Assembly (NCBI GenBank): GCA_944389345.1
Contig: CALXMA010000003.1
Coordinates: 53,093-117,092 of the forward strand
Source: an uncultured Alphaproteobacteria bacterium
Lineage (GTDB): Bacteria > Pseudomonadota > Alphaproteobacteria > Rs-D84
Direction of reading: 5' to 3'
Length of the DNA: 64,000 nt
Each line of letters begins with the position of its first letter. The stretch's first letter is position 1. Under the pieces are notes generated by a model. It made no database searches. It was not told the DNA's origin and was given only the letters and a program-made list of their open reading frames with translations. Shown piece after piece: positions 1 through 9,549 of this stretch. Position numbers and translations under genes: made by a program.

Positions 1-1218
1 TCGCAACAGTTGAATCAAACACTGCACGGCATAAAAACCATCCAGGCGTTTGGTACCGAAGAATTCGAAACCAAAAAATTCGCCCACGTATTAAATTCTT
101 CTATTACCAATTCATACAAAGGAACCCAGGCATTTGCCCTGCAATCACCATTACTGGAATTAATGATATCGATTGGCCTGTGTATGGCACTGATTATCGG
201 TGGTCATTTTATCGTCAGTGGCGCAATAACGACGGGTGATTTCACGGCATTCTTGTTGGCATTAACGGCGGCGTACAAACCCGCGCGCAGTATTACCAGT
301 ACCAGCAACACAATGCAACATGGCTTGCTTGCGGCCGAGGTTTTATTTGATTTCTTGGACAGTCGCCCCGAAATCACCGATACCGCAAACGCACGCGAAT
401 TACAACCCGGCAATATGTCGGTTGAATTTGACAACGTTTCATTTGCATACAATCCGGGCGAATTAGTCTTGCGCGACATTAACCTGACGGTACCCGCCGG
501 CCACGTTTGCGCACTGGTTGGTCCGTCTGGTGGTGGCAAAACCACGTTATTCAATTTAATAGAACGTTTTTACGACCCGACACACGGCCATGTAAAAATA
601 AATAATACAGACATAAAAAAATTCACACTGAAATCTTTGCGCCATAATATTGCAGAAGTATCCCAAGACGTATTTCTGTTCAACGGCACAATCGCCGACA
701 ACATACGATACGGCACACCCGACGCCACGGATGAAATGGTGGAACACGTGGCAAAACTGGCAAATGCGCACGATTTTATTATGGAATTGCCACAAAAATA
801 TCAATCCCAGGTTGGCGAAGACGGCGCATTACTGTCTGGTGGCCAGAAACAGCGAATCGCCATTGCGCGCGCGATATTAAAAGATGCACCCATCTTGTTG
901 CTGGACGAGGCGACATCCGCATTGGACACGCACAGTGAAAAATTAATTCAATCCGCCCTGCGCGATTTGATGCGTGGTCGCACCACTTTTGTTATCGCGC
1001 ATCGCTTGTCAACAATACTGGATGCTGATATAATATGTGTTGTCAAAGACGGTCGTATCATAGAACGTGGAACCGATGCAGAATTGGTGAAATTGAACGG
1101 CGAATATAAAAAATTGCGCGACATTCAATTTCAATCGGACACAACATCGGTAAAACCATCACGAACCGCCAATAAAAAGACTGGTACCAAGAATGCAAAA
1201 AAACACAGTGGAAAATAA
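1..1218 (+). CDS. ABC exporter, permease C-terminal part plus ATPase domain (5' end outside window)
   Basis: The reading frame is open from base 1, so the gene is cut by the window edge. The first ~110 codons hold the last membrane helices of a type-I ABC exporter. The nucleotide-binding domain follows, with Walker A G-P-S-G-G-G-K-T at bases 520-543, signature L-S-G-G-Q, Walker B I-L-L-L-D-E, and the H-loop I-A-H-R-L-S. This fused permease-ATPase layout is that of homodimeric MsbA/LmrA-type exporters; a lipid or lipid A precursor substrate is likely but cannot be read from this part. The tail is basic and Lys/Thr-rich. The next gene starts 26 bases before this stop codon, which suggests translational coupling. 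Confidence 0.93.
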   Translation, partial: SQQLNQTLHGIKTIQAFGTEEFETKKFAHVLNSSITNSYKGTQAFALQSPLLELMISIGLCMALIIGGHFIVSGAITTGDFTAFLLALTAAYKPARSITSTSNTMQHGLLAAEVLFDFLDSRPEITDTANARELQPGNMSVEFDNVSFAYNPGELVLRDINLTVPAGHVCALVGPSGGGKTTLFNLIERFYDPTHGHVKINNTDIKKFTLKSLRHNIAEVSQDVFLFNGTIADNIRYGTPDATDEMVEHVAKLANAHDFIMELPQKYQSQVGEDGALLSGGQKQRIAIARAILKDAPILLLDEATSALDTHSEKLIQSALRDLMRGRTTFVIAHRLSTILDADIICVVKDGRIIERGTDAELVKLNGEYKKLRDIQFQSDTTSVKPSRTANKKTGTKNAKKHSGK

Positions 1219-1984
1219 TTTTGTTCAGACACCAAAACTGGTATGCGTAAAAACGCCACGTGGTCGCTATACATTGAACACGGTGAACGCAAACGGCGAC
1301 ATGCGCCGGGTGAAATCTGTTGGTTTTGGCGCCGAACCGTTCCAAATTGTGTCCCAATTCCCGGGTACGCCATTTGTCGCAATAAAACGCTATGTCGCGA
1401 CAAAAACGGGAAACCAACCATGTTTGTATTTATTAAATACACAAACGGGAAAAATAGATGAACAAACGCGCAACGGCGTTGCGGGCGTTTCATATAATCC
1501 ACAAACACGCACGTTTTATTTTGAAAAAAATTTACAAATGTTCACCGCAAACGATGCTGGTGCGATGAATATATTACTGATGTGGTTGTTATTACAACGC
1601 CAAACAGATTCCGCGATAATTCAGAAAATTATGGAATCCCCATCATCCGTATACGCGGTATGCGCCACAACGCATGGCACGCCAATGATGGTGGTACCAC
1701 ACAAACCACGCACACGGATAAAGCATCGCCGGTTGCGTAAAAACCGCAAACTTCGCGCGCGCAATAAACGACGCATCACATTGAACCAGGTTCGAAAAAA
1801 ACGTAAACCCGTTCGCATGACGCGTCCGGCAATGCACGCAAAATTTGAAATTCCATATGCACTGAAATCCGCCAATCCGATTCGGTATGGCAAACCACGC
1901 ATTAACGCAAATAATATGCCAAACATGGGAATCCCGGTGGATTACGCGCGCATAATAAATCACCAGTTGGCGCACACACGCTGA
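1193..1984 (+). CDS. Hypothetical basic protein, shares a domain with the next gene
   Basis: 263 residues, not recognised. The ATG lies inside the 3' end of the ABC exporter gene (26-base overlap). There is no signal peptide or membrane helix. Residues ~35-115 resemble residues ~230-310 of the following protein: both have an aromatic/hydrophobic-A-I-x-R block, an N-x-x-x-L-x-x-x-x block, a G-V-x-x-x-x-Y turn and F-x-x-x-E-N. The C-terminal ~90 residues are very rich in Arg and Lys (R-R-L-R-K-N-R-K-L-R), which suggests nucleic-acid binding or membrane-surface contact. Codon choice matches the neighbours, so the ORF is probably real. Function unknown. Confidence 0.7.
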   Translation: MQKNTVENNFVQTPKLVCVKTPRGRYTLNTVNANGDMRRVKSVGFGAEPFQIVSQFPGTPFVAIKRYVATKTGNQPCLYLLNTQTGKIDEQTRNGVAGVSYNPQTRTFYFEKNLQMFTANDAGAMNILLMWLLLQRQTDSAIIQKIMESPSSVYAVCATTHGTPMMVVPHKPRTRIKHRRLRKNRKLRARNKRRITLNQVRKKRKPVRMTRPAMHAKFEIPYALKSANPIRYGKPRINANNMPNMGIPVDYARIINHQLAHTR

Positions 1985-2037
1985 CAGAAAACACAATTTG
2001 GGAAAAACAGAGAGGGAAAACACAAAGAGAATAATTT

Positions 2038-3681
2038 ATGTCAAATGCTATCGATTCGAATAACAAACTAATAGAAACCCTTATCTCTGACCCAGAAATT
2101 GCAAAAATCGTTGCCGATTTACGTAATACAATTGTAAACTTGTCAGACGCCCTGACAAAAAAATTAACAGAAATAATCCTGGCGAACACATTGCACAACG
2201 TGCAAATCGCATCGGAACAACGCGTTGATGCAACAATCGGCCAAATCGCACAACCACAAAACGATACTGTGCCCCCAGCCCCAGAAAAAACAATTATCGC
2301 GGAACCCGCGCCGGAACAGAACCAAGAAGCAATCGTGTCCGCCAACGCGACACAACCAAAACAACCCAAACGGCGCAAAACACCGGCATACACCACCATT
2401 AACGACCATGCATTACGCGCCTTGTATTATTACAGAAAAAAGGTCCAACAACCAATTGAACCAGAACTGGATGCGGAACTGACGCGCCGTTTTGCGGGAT
2501 ACGACCCAAAGACCCAGCGTTTCACATCAAAACGCGTGCACACCACGGACAACACAAACACCCGGGAATCTAAATCGGTCGCGACGCATCAACCCCCGAA
2601 AACACCGGCACCGCGCCCCGCCCACAGAATTCCATTATATTCACGCATAACATCTATCAAGGCGGAACGCCCGCGTTATTCGTTATTTTTTAACAACGGC
2701 AACGGCGAGATTTCTGTTTTACGCACGGCACATGCAGAATACGATTTATATTTATACGACGAATTGGCAAATTGGGCAATTATTCGGAAAAAACAAAGTG
2801 TTCTGGCAAACTTGTACCAATTATTCATCATCGATTTGACCGATGGTCGCGTTTTACCGTGCTCTAAGAAAGGGGTCAAGATTATCCGATACGACACGAA
2901 ATCGCACAAGTTATTCATAGACAAAGAAAACGTAAGTTCAAAAATTGTCGTATCACCGAATCGCGCCACGGGCACTGTTTTTCACGCATTGCCAACCGCC
3001 GAAACGTTAAAGGCGCAATCTGAATCTAAATTCACGGTATTCATCGATGCCCAGGGTCGCGAAACATCATATCCATTAATGCAAATCAAACCGATTGAAA
3101 AGTATGATGAAATGAACGCACGTGTGGATTCGATTATGTCGTCCATTGGCAAATCGCCAAACGTTGTACCAACACAAACGGGACAAAAGAATGACGCGAT
3201 TGTGGCGGAACAAACCACCGTGCAACCCGTGCCGACGAAACGCACAACCACACCAACACCGGAAAAAAACGCCGAACAAAATACCAATTATATGATGGTT
3301 GACGTTAAACCTGGTAAAACCACACTGAACGGATTGTATAACGACGTTTACATAAACGGTAAACGTATGTTTCACAATCATGTTAATACCACGGTAAAAT
3401 TATTCTGCGACGATACAATTGTCGCCATTCATGGAATAATCACAGATAACAATAATTATCCCCAGGCACCAATATGGATGGTATACGACACCAACATGAA
3501 ACTGCGTATACCGACCCAACGTCATGCGTTCTCTAAATATTATATCCAGGGCAAACGTGTTGCAGAAACCGATAACGCATTGTGCATAGTATTGTCAAAT
3601 GGTGCGAACGCATACCTGGACACCGAACGCATGAAAAAACTGGCGGGACCGCGCCGATTCAAATTGGAAAAAGAAAGATAA
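2038..3681 (+). CDS. Hypothetical protein with repeated WG/beta-type domain
   Basis: 547 residues, not recognised. Layout: an N-terminal helical part (1-60), a Pro/Gln/Thr-rich linker (~75-110), a short basic segment K-P-K-R-R-K, a predicted beta-rich domain (~200-320), a second Pro/Thr linker (~370-410) and a second beta-rich domain (~415-545). The first beta domain is similar to residues 35-115 of the preceding protein. There is no signal peptide, so it is probably cytoplasmic. It starts 53 bases after the upstream stop and ends at an intrinsic terminator, so the ABC exporter and these two genes look like one operon. The function cannot be inferred from sequence. Confidence 0.72.
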   Translation: MSNAIDSNNKLIETLISDPEIAKIVADLRNTIVNLSDALTKKLTEIILANTLHNVQIASEQRVDATIGQIAQPQNDTVPPAPEKTIIAEPAPEQNQEAIVSANATQPKQPKRRKTPAYTTINDHALRALYYYRKKVQQPIEPELDAELTRRFAGYDPKTQRFTSKRVHTTDNTNTRESKSVATHQPPKTPAPRPAHRIPLYSRITSIKAERPRYSLFFNNGNGEISVLRTAHAEYDLYLYDELANWAIIRKKQSVLANLYQLFIIDLTDGRVLPCSKKGVKIIRYDTKSHKLFIDKENVSSKIVVSPNRATGTVFHALPTAETLKAQSESKFTVFIDAQGRETSYPLMQIKPIEKYDEMNARVDSIMSSIGKSPNVVPTQTGQKNDAIVAEQTTVQPVPTKRTTTPTPEKNAEQNTNYMMVDVKPGKTTLNGLYNDVYINGKRMFHNHVNTTVKLFCDDTIVAIHGIITDNNNYPQAPIWMVYDTNMKLRIPTQRHAFSKYYIQGKRVAETDNALCIVLSNGANAYLDTERMKKLAGPRRFKLEKER

Positions 3682-3683
3682 AA

Positions 3684-3709
3684 AACGCGGGATTCCCCGC
3701 GTTTTTTTA
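3684..3709 (+). terminator. Intrinsic terminator of the ABC exporter operon
   Basis: Stem ACGCGGG / CCCGCGT with a 4-base loop followed by seven T. It begins three bases after the stop of the 547-residue protein. Confidence 0.9.
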
Positions 3710-3726
3710 TTTATCACACAATCGGT

Positions 3727-5784
3727 TTATTGCACCGTCAGTTCTTTGCCATGAACGTCAACATATACGGTACTGCCTTCGCCGACACGCCCCGACAGAA
3801 TCAAATCTGCAACCTTGTCTTCGACCGCGGACGTAATCAAACGCTTTAATGGACGGGCGCCAAACACCGGATCATATCCGTTATTGCCCAACCATTGTAT
3901 GGCTTTGTCAGACACCTCTAAACCGATACGACGTTCGGCCAAACTTTTTTCCAAATTGCGCAGTTGTATCCGCACAATACCGGCCATAACGTCTTTGCCC
4001 AGTGGATTAAAGAACACGATTTCGTCGATACGATTTATAAATTCCGGACGAAAACTTTTCTTTACCGCATCCATATCTGGCAAATTACTGGTCATAATGA
4101 TGATGGTGTTTGTAAAGTTCACCACATGACCCTGGCCATCTGTCAACCGTCCATCATCCAATATTTGCAAGAACACATTGAACACATCAGGATTCGCCTT
4201 TTCGATTTCATCGAACAACAAAACCTGATACGGACGACGACGCACGCTTTCGGTCAACACACCACCTTGTTCGTACCCAACATATCCCGGGGGACTGCCA
4301 ATCAGACGCGACACAGAATGCGGTTCCATATACTCACTCATATCGATACGCGTCATCGCGGTATCGTCGTTAAACAGATATTCTGCCAACGCCTTGGCCA
4401 CTTCGGTTTTTCCGACCCCGGTTGGTCCCAAGAACATAAAACTGCCCGACGGACGATGCGGATCAGACAATCCCGCCCGACTGCGCCGTATTGCACGCGC
4501 AACAACCGTCAACGCATGATCTTGGCCAACGACACGCTTGCGCAGTTCATCTTCGATATTTAATAACTTGGACTGTTCTTCCATACTTAACTTATCTGCC
4601 GGCACCCCGGTCCATTTGCTGACCACGGCGGCGATATGTTCTGGCAACACCGTCTTGTATTCACGCGCATCCGCATTCATTTTACGGATTTGTTCTTCCA
4701 GTTCTGGAATTTTTCCATACTGCAACGCAGACGCTTTTTCGTAATCACCATTACGCATAGCGGTCGCAACCTCGGCCTTGGCCGAATCCAGCGCCGCCAT
4801 CGCATCAGACAACGCGCGCATTTTACCCTGCTCTTCGCGCCACTGGGCGGTTAACGTATCAGATTCAGCCTGGGTTTCTTTTATTACTTTTTCTAATTCC
4901 GCCAAACGTTTTTTAGATTCTTCATCTTTTTCTTTTTTCAACGCCTGTTGTTCTATTTTCAATTGCATTAAATGCCGATCAACCTCGTCCAGTTTTTCTG
5001 GTTTTGATGCAATTTCTATACGAACGCGCGCGGCGGCTTCATCGATTAAATCGATTGCCTTGTCTGGTAAAAATCTGTCTGTTATATAACGACTGGACAA
5101 CCGCACGGCCGACACCAACGCGGCATCAGAAATTCTGACCCCGTGATGCCCTTCGTACTTTTCTTTTAACCCGCGCAAAATTGAAATAGTATCATCAACG
5201 GTCGGTTCATCGACATAAACAGGTTGGAATCTGCGCGCCAACGCAGGGTCTTTTTCAATATATTGCCGATATTCGTCCAACGTCGTTGCCCCCAAACAGT
5301 GCAATTCCCCACGTGCCAACATCGGCTTAATCAAATTACCGGCGTCCATAGAACCTTCGCCCTTGCCGGCCCCAACCAGCGTATGCAATTCATCAATGAA
5401 CAAAATAATTTGTCCATCAGAATCTTTGACCGCCTTTAATATCGCCTTGAAACGTCCTTCGAATTGACCGCGGAACATTGCGCCCGCCATCAACGCGCCC
5501 ATATCCAGCGACAATAACTTTTTCTTTAATAAATTTTCTGGAACATCCCCGGACACGATTCGTTCGGCCAAACCTTCGACAATTGCGGTTTTACCAACCC
5601 CCGGATTACCAATCAGCACGGGATTATTTTTTGTACGCCGTGACAGCACCTGAATAGTGCGACGTATTTCTTCGTCCCGCCCGATTACAGGATCTAACTT
5701 GCCATCGGTCGCCAATTTAGTAAAATCGGTTGTATATTTAGCAATGGCCTGTTCGGGTGTTTCTTGCATTTCTTCTGGATTCAT
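3727..5784 (-). CDS. clpB: ClpB disaggregase lacking the N-terminal domain
   Basis: AAA+ unfoldase that rescues aggregated proteins with DnaK/GrpE. It has 685 residues against about 860 usually. It begins at the equivalent of the internal start that gives the short ClpB form, so the double-helical N-domain is missing. Present are Walker A1 G-N-P-G-V-G-K-T (59-66), Walker B1 L-F-I-D-E (128-132), a complete coiled-coil M domain (~265-375), Walker A2 G-P-T-G-V-G-K-T (453-460), Walker B2 V-L-L-F-D-E (521-526) and the pore loop G-Y-V-G (500-503). A loop in the second AAA domain, between T-S-N-L and F-R-P-E-F, is shorter than in E. coli. Only about 220 bases separate this start from rpmB, so no N-domain gene fits upstream. 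Leader GGAG precedes the ATG. Confidence 0.96.
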   Translation of the reverse strand: MNPEEMQETPEQAIAKYTTDFTKLATDGKLDPVIGRDEEIRRTIQVLSRRTKNNPVLIGNPGVGKTAIVEGLAERIVSGDVPENLLKKKLLSLDMGALMAGAMFRGQFEGRFKAILKAVKDSDGQIILFIDELHTLVGAGKGEGSMDAGNLIKPMLARGELHCLGATTLDEYRQYIEKDPALARRFQPVYVDEPTVDDTISILRGLKEKYEGHHGVRISDAALVSAVRLSSRYITDRFLPDKAIDLIDEAAARVRIEIASKPEKLDEVDRHLMQLKIEQQALKKEKDEESKKRLAELEKVIKETQAESDTLTAQWREEQGKMRALSDAMAALDSAKAEVATAMRNGDYEKASALQYGKIPELEEQIRKMNADAREYKTVLPEHIAAVVSKWTGVPADKLSMEEQSKLLNIEDELRKRVVGQDHALTVVARAIRRSRAGLSDPHRPSGSFMFLGPTGVGKTEVAKALAEYLFNDDTAMTRIDMSEYMEPHSVSRLIGSPPGYVGYEQGGVLTESVRRRPYQVLLFDEIEKANPDVFNVFLQILDDGRLTDGQGHVVNFTNTIIIMTSNLPDMDAVKKSFRPEFINRIDEIVFFNPLGKDVMAGIVRIQLRNLEKSLAERRIGLEVSDKAIQWLGNNGYDPVFGARPLKRLITSAVEDKVADLILSGRVGEGSTVYVDVHGKELTVQ

Positions 5785-5814
5785 GTTTTATCAATCTCCT
5801 TGTATTTTCCAACT

Positions 5815-5844
5815 ATATATAGTATCACAACCCCCATTTTCAAG
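5815..5844 (-). promoter_or_regulatory. Heat-shock-like (sigma32) promoter upstream of clpB
   Basis: On the minus strand CTTGAA is followed after 16 bases by CTATATAT, 31 bases before the clpB ATG. This resembles the alphaproteobacterial RpoH pattern (CTTGAA... CYTATNT). ClpB is a classical RpoH target. A sigma70 reading (TTGAAA with TATATA) is also possible. Confidence 0.5.
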
Positions 5845-5879
5845 GTACAGGAAACAAAACATTGATTTTTTATCCCCAA

Positions 5880-5908
5880 TTGAAAAACCAGATTTTTTGT
5901 GATATAAT
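5880..5908 (+). promoter_or_regulatory. Promoter of rpmB
   Basis: TTGAAA, a 17-base spacer and TATAAT, the latter preceded by TGA (extended -10). It lies about 95 bases before the rpmB start. A second, weaker TTGACT is at 5949. Confidence 0.65.
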
Positions 5909-6004
5909 TCCCCGAACACGCGCAAAAAGACAAAGAATAAAAGAATTCTTGACTTTTTGGGATTTTTATTATAAATTATGCGCCAGTTATCAAAGGATTA
6001 TAAT

Positions 6005-6379
6005 ATGCCACGCGTATGTAAGGTTACAGGTAAGAAAACAATGGTGGGAATGAACGTATCCCACTCGGAACGCCATACCAAGCGTACATTCTTGCCGAAT
6101 TTGCAAAAATTAAAGTTTCACAGCGATATTTTGAATCGCGATTTTTCACTGCGTATTTCTACGGCTGGTCTGCGCACATTGACCAAGCATGGCGGTCTGG
6201 ACGCCTATGTAATGTCCAAATCTCCATCGCGTCTGACCCCGGAAATGGTGGCGATTAAGCGTGCAATTAACAAAAAAATTGGTCCGGCGGAAAAACCGGC
6301 CAAGAAACCGGCGCACAAGGCGAATCGCAGTGCACGCCTGGTAAAAAAGGTAGAAGCACGCAAAAACGCGACAAAATAA
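6005..6379 (+). CDS. rpmB: 50S ribosomal protein L28
   Basis: 124 residues. It begins M-P-R-V-C-K-V-T-G-K-K, the conserved L28 start. This start was chosen over an in-frame ATG 27 bases upstream because AAAGGA sits seven bases before it. The conserved H-S-E-R-H-T-K-R and F-L-P-N-L blocks are present. The protein is longer than the ~78-residue E. coli form because of a Lys/Ala-rich tail of the kind common in Alphaproteobacteria. It is a structural protein of the large ribosomal subunit. tRNA-Leu follows 16 bases downstream and may be co-transcribed. Confidence 0.97.
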   Translation: MPRVCKVTGKKTMVGMNVSHSERHTKRTFLPNLQKLKFHSDILNRDFSLRISTAGLRTLTKHGGLDAYVMSKSPSRLTPEMVAIKRAINKKIGPAEKPAKKPAHKANRSARLVKKVEARKNATK

Positions 6380-6395
6380 CACGCGTTTTGGTTTT

Positions 6396-6480
6396 GGCCC
6401 CGTGGCGGAATTGGTAGACGCGCTTGACTCAAAATCAAGTTCTGCAAGGAGTGTCGGTTCGAGTCCGACCAGGGCCACCA
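6396..6480 (+). tRNA. tRNA-Leu (anticodon CAA)
   Basis: Complete 85-base cloverleaf with encoded CCA. Acceptor GGCCCCG pairs with CAGGGCC (one mismatch), the anticodon stem is CTTGA/TCAAG around loop CTCAAAA, and the T stem is GTCGG/CCGAC with loop TTCGAGT. The 13-base variable region fits a class II tRNA. Confidence 0.97.
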
Positions 6481-6790
6481 AAGATATAAACCACCTTTTA
6501 GGTGGTTTTATTTTTGGTCCTGCGTCGGACGAGAAGAGTCCGACCAGTATCGGGCCCCGCAAAAAAATATTTTTGTGGGTGATTTCGCCACCAGAAATAT
6601 AAACCACCTTTTGGGTGGTTTTATTTTTGGTCCTGTGTCGGACGAGAAGAGTCCGACCAGTATCGGGCCCCGCAAAAAAATATTTTTTGTGGGTGATTTC
6701 GCCGCCAAAGATATAAACCACCTTTTGGGTGGTTTTATTTTTGGTCCTGTGTCGGACGAGAAGAGTCCGACCAGTATCGGGCCCCGCAAA
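6481..6790. repeat. Three tandem ~114-bp repeats with terminators and tRNA-like hairpins
   Basis: Two full copies and one partial copy of a 113-114-bp unit start directly after the tRNA-Leu CCA (anchor AAACCACC at 6488, 6601, 6715). Each unit has an intrinsic terminator (ACCACC/GGTGGT then T-rich) and a perfect hairpin GTCGGAC/GTCCGAC. The 12-mer GAGTCCGACCAG, present in the tRNA T-arm at 6461-6472, recurs at 6536-6547, 6649-6660 and 6763-6774. Reading frames run through the repeat on both strands but look non-coding. The array probably arose by repeated duplication of the tRNA 3' end with its terminator. Confidence 0.9.
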
Positions 6791-6808
6791 ACTATGTTCT
6801 ATACGGAC

Positions 6809-6833
6809 AAAAAAAACGGGGCAAACGCCCCGT
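6809..6833 (-). terminator. Intrinsic terminator after clpX
   Basis: On the minus strand CGGGGC-GTTT-GCCCCG is followed by eight T, beginning four bases after the clpX stop. Confidence 0.92.
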
Positions 6834-6835
6834 AA

Positions 6836-8110
6836 TTATGCGACCTTTTTCGTATTACGTAATATTTCCACGGGCGCCTTTTTCCCGGCAACCACATCTT
6901 TATCTATTACAATTTCGGCCAAGTCTTCTTTTTCTGGCGCATCAAACATCGGTTGCAACAAAATCTTTTCCAGTATACTGCGCAACCCACGTGCACCCGT
7001 CTTGCGTTCGACCGCCATTTTTGCGATTGCACGCAACCCGTCATCGGTAATATTCAAATGCACGCCGTCCATTTCCAACATAGCCGAAAACTGTTTTACG
7101 ATTGCATTCTTTGGTTCGGTCAAAATCTTGACCAGCGCACTTTCATCTAAATCTTGCAATGTCGTTATAATCGGCAGGCGTCCAACCAATTCCGGGATGA
7201 TTCCGAATTTAACCAAATCTTCGGGTTGCACATCGCCCAGTCGATTTTTTTGTTCACGTTCTTTTTTGGACAAAACATCTGCGCCAAAACCGATGCCTGC
7301 GCGTTCATTTGTACGCGCCCCGATAATTTTATTCAACCCATCAAACGCCCCACCACAAATAAACAGAATCTTGGATGTATCCAATTGCACGGTGGCCTCG
7401 CCCGGGTGCTTGCGCCCTGCACCACCGGCGGGCACATTGGCGACGGTACCTTCGACCAACTTTAACAAGGCCTGTTGCACACCTTCGCCCGACACGTCGC
7501 GGGTCAACGACGGGTTTTCAGACTTGCGTGCAATTTTATCAATTTCATCGATATAGATTATACCGCGACTGGCACGTTCCACATCAAAATTCGCGTTTTG
7601 CAACAACCGCGTTAAAACACTTTCCACGTCATCACCGACATAACCTGCCTCGGTCAAAGTGGTTGCGTCTGCGATTGCGAATGGCACATCCAATATACGC
7701 GCCAACGTCTGGGCGAACAGTGTTTTTCCCGTCCCCGTCGGACCAATCAGCAACACATTAGACTTTTGTATTTCAACCTTGGTATTTTGGGCGACGCTGT
7801 GTCGTTTATAGTGATTATACACCGCCACCGACAAAGTCCGTTTTGCATCATCTTGTCCGACAATATATTCGTTCAAGAAATTATAAATCTGACGTGGTGT
7901 TGGCAACTTGGACGTATCATGTCCGATTTCACTGCGCTGGTCATCGGCCATAATATCATTGCATAAATTAATGCATTCGTCGCAAATACAAACATTGCGT
8001 CCACTGATTAATTTTTTAACCTCATAGACCGCCTTGCCACAAAAACTGCAAAATTGTGGTGTCGTATTTTCTTGGTTTTCCGCCCCAGATTTTACTTTAT
8101 CGTCGCTCAT
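6836..8110 (-). CDS. clpX: ATP-dependent unfoldase ClpX
   Basis: 424 residues, usual length. It is the AAA+ specificity subunit that unfolds substrates and feeds them to ClpP. The N-terminal zinc-binding domain has C21, C24, C43 and C46 (C-S-F-C ... C-D-E-C). Walker A G-P-T-G-T-G-K-T is at 123-130, pore loop G-Y-V-G at 156-159, Walker B I-I-Y-I-D-E at 184-189, and the C-terminal R-G-L-R-S-I sensor region follows. The ATG at 8110 was chosen over an in-frame TTG at 8140 because it gives the normal ClpX N-terminus. It lies 38 bases after the clpP stop, so the two are co-transcribed. Confidence 0.97.
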   Translation of the reverse strand: MSDDKVKSGAENQENTTPQFCSFCGKAVYEVKKLISGRNVCICDECINLCNDIMADDQRSEIGHDTSKLPTPRQIYNFLNEYIVGQDDAKRTLSVAVYNHYKRHSVAQNTKVEIQKSNVLLIGPTGTGKTLFAQTLARILDVPFAIADATTLTEAGYVGDDVESVLTRLLQNANFDVERASRGIIYIDEIDKIARKSENPSLTRDVSGEGVQQALLKLVEGTVANVPAGGAGRKHPGEATVQLDTSKILFICGGAFDGLNKIIGARTNERAGIGFGADVLSKKEREQKNRLGDVQPEDLVKFGIIPELVGRLPIITTLQDLDESALVKILTEPKNAIVKQFSAMLEMDGVHLNITDDGLRAIAKMAVERKTGARGLRSILEKILLQPMFDAPEKEDLAEIVIDKDVVAGKKAPVEILRNTKKVA

Positions 8111-8148
8111 TCCCGTTTGTCCCCGTCTTGGTAAAATCAACTGTTTTT

Positions 8149-8730
8149 TTATTTACGTTTCAGCACGCCATCAATCAGGCCGAAATCTTTGGCCTCGTCC
8201 GGCGTCATCCAATTATCGCGTTCCATGGCATCGAACAGTTCTTTTTCTTTACGTCCTGTAAATTCAGCCATTTGCTTAATCAACGTCTGTTTATTTTTCT
8301 GATACTGTGCCATACGAATTTCCATATCGGTAATTTGTCCTTCGGCGCCGGCCAACGGCTGGTGTATCATGATTTGCGTATTTGGTAAAACAAAACGTTT
8401 TCCCTTTTCCCCGGCCGCCAACAGAACCGATCCCATGGACGCCACCAGTCCCATACCAATGGTTGACACAGGCGCCTTGATATATTGCATAGTATCCATT
8501 ATCGCCCACCCGGCGGACACATCACCCCCCGGCGTATTAATATACAAAGAAATATCTGCATTTGGATTTTCAGATTCCAAGAACAACAATTGCGCCACAA
8601 TCGTATTGGCCATACCCGGTTCAATTTGTCCATTAATCATAACAATACGATCACGCAACAGTCTGGAATAAATATCAAACGAACGTTCACCACGTGGCGA
8701 TTCTTCGATTACAACTGGTATCAAAGACAT
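8149..8730 (-). CDS. clpP: ClpP serine protease subunit
   Basis: 193 residues, usual size. It forms the tetradecameric proteolytic barrel of ClpXP. The catalytic triad is visible: Ser98 in A-S-M-G-S, His123 in M-I-H-Q-P and Asp172 in M-E-R-D-N-W-M. The substrate-binding strand N-T-P-G-G-D-V is at 65-71. A Shine-Dalgarno AAGGAT lies before the ATG. It is the first gene of a clpP-clpX operon. Caulobacter and relatives use ClpXP to drive the cell cycle, which fits the nearby ccrM, but that link is inference. Confidence 0.97.
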   Translation of the reverse strand: MSLIPVVIEESPRGERSFDIYSRLLRDRIVMINGQIEPGMANTIVAQLLFLESENPNADISLYINTPGGDVSAGWAIMDTMQYIKAPVSTIGMGLVASMGSVLLAAGEKGKRFVLPNTQIMIHQPLAGAEGQITDMEIRMAQYQKNKQTLIKQMAEFTGRKEKELFDAMERDNWMTPDEAKDFGLIDGVLKRK

Positions 8731-8840
8731 TACTAAATCCTTACTTTTTTACACCAAGAACTATATCATACAAAAACCCGATTCGCGAATTTATCATATA
8801 TATAGTCCCCAAACACAAAAATACAACCCACATTTTTATG

Positions 8841-8868
8841 TTGACAAATTTTACTTATAGTATATCTT
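8841..8868 (+). promoter_or_regulatory. Promoter of the 127-residue hypothetical gene
   Basis: TTGACA at 8841-8846 with an AT-rich -10 (TATCTT at 8863, 16-base spacer), about 27 bases before the start codon. Confidence 0.6.
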
Positions 8869-8894
8869 GTTTCTAAAAGGAATTTTTATAAAAA

Positions 8895-9278
8895 ATGACA
8901 CAAGAACACACAACTGGTTTTTATATGCTGGAAATGGCGCGTTTGAAACGGTTAATCGCGACATCTGTTGCCGAACACCAGAAAGTTTACGACGCGAACG
9001 TAAAAAACGTCGCCGAAATCCAAGAACTGCGGAAAAATCCGGCCCAAGATTTCGCGGCCCACATATTCGGTTATGCCGATATTGACCCTGATTCTGGTGA
9101 AACAATCGAATTACGCCAAGAAATTTTGGCCATGAAATCTGATTACGACCTGGCACACACAGAAATGATGACGTCGCCCGCGTACCAGAACATCAGACTG
9201 TCCGAATTACGTTTTCTGCAAAGACAAAGAAAAACAATATCGAACCTGATTAAAAAAATTGCCCGCACGCGTGAATAA
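8895..9278 (+). CDS. Small helical hypothetical protein
   Basis: 127 residues, not recognised. It is charged, almost wholly alpha-helical by composition, with no signal peptide, no membrane helix and no cysteine. Two long amphipathic stretches (1-50 and 75-125) could form a coiled coil. AAAGGA lies upstream of the ATG and a good promoter is present, so expression is credible. It stands alone between divergent clpP and the first cysteine-rich locus. Its role is unknown. Confidence 0.75.
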   Translation: MTQEHTTGFYMLEMARLKRLIATSVAEHQKVYDANVKNVAEIQELRKNPAQDFAAHIFGYADIDPDSGETIELRQEILAMKSDYDLAHTEMMTSPAYQNIRLSELRFLQRQRKTISNLIKKIARTRE

Positions 9279-9301
9279 GACATTCGCATACTTATTTAAT
9301 C

Positions 9302-9330
9302 TTGCAAATATTTATTTTTAACGATAACAT
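9302..9330 (+). promoter_or_regulatory. Promoter of structured leader 1
   Basis: TTGCAA, 17-base spacer, TAACAT. The -10 ends 9 bases before the first hairpin of leader 1, the same spacing as at the other four leader loci. Confidence 0.6.
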
Positions 9331-9339
9331 GATATTTGT

Positions 9340-9549
9340 GAATGGGTGTTCCATTCATGGGGTGTAACGACCTCTGCACACGCGTCGGAATATAATCTCG
9401 TGGCGCATCAATTGCGCTATTTTTACTATTACGACGAAAAACAAACTCCTGATTTTATGGGTCAGGAGGGTCGCGGAATATCAAATACGCGACACAATTC
9501 GTGTGATTGTCGTTAACCTCCTGACCACCAAATTTTGTTGGTGGTTTTT
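9340..9549 (+). promoter_or_regulatory. Structured leader RNA 1 with terminator (attenuator-like)
   Basis: Order of parts: hairpin GAATGG/CCATTC (9340-9356); left arm (9359-9385); A = CTCCTGA (9446-9452); A' = GGTCAGGAGG (9460-9469); hairpin GTCGCG/CGCGAC (9470-9493); hairpin ACAAT/ATTGT (9494-9510); second A = CCTCCTGACC (9517-9526); intrinsic terminator ACCACCAA/TTGGTGGT plus T run (9524-9549). The right arm 9490-9526 is the inverted copy of the left arm. A' can pair with either A copy, and the second A shares ACC with the terminator stem. TCAGGAG recurs as the ribosome-binding site (9564-9570), complementary to A. Ligand or partner unknown. Confidence 0.75.

Noticed and set aside
6146..6835. 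Long open frames on both strands through the tRNA-Leu repeat
   Set aside because: They translate the tandem hairpin repeat, lack ribosome sites and overlap the tRNA and terminators.
8111..8140. Longer ClpX start at a TTG codon
   Set aside because: It adds ten residues foreign to ClpX; the ATG at 8110 gives the canonical N-terminus.
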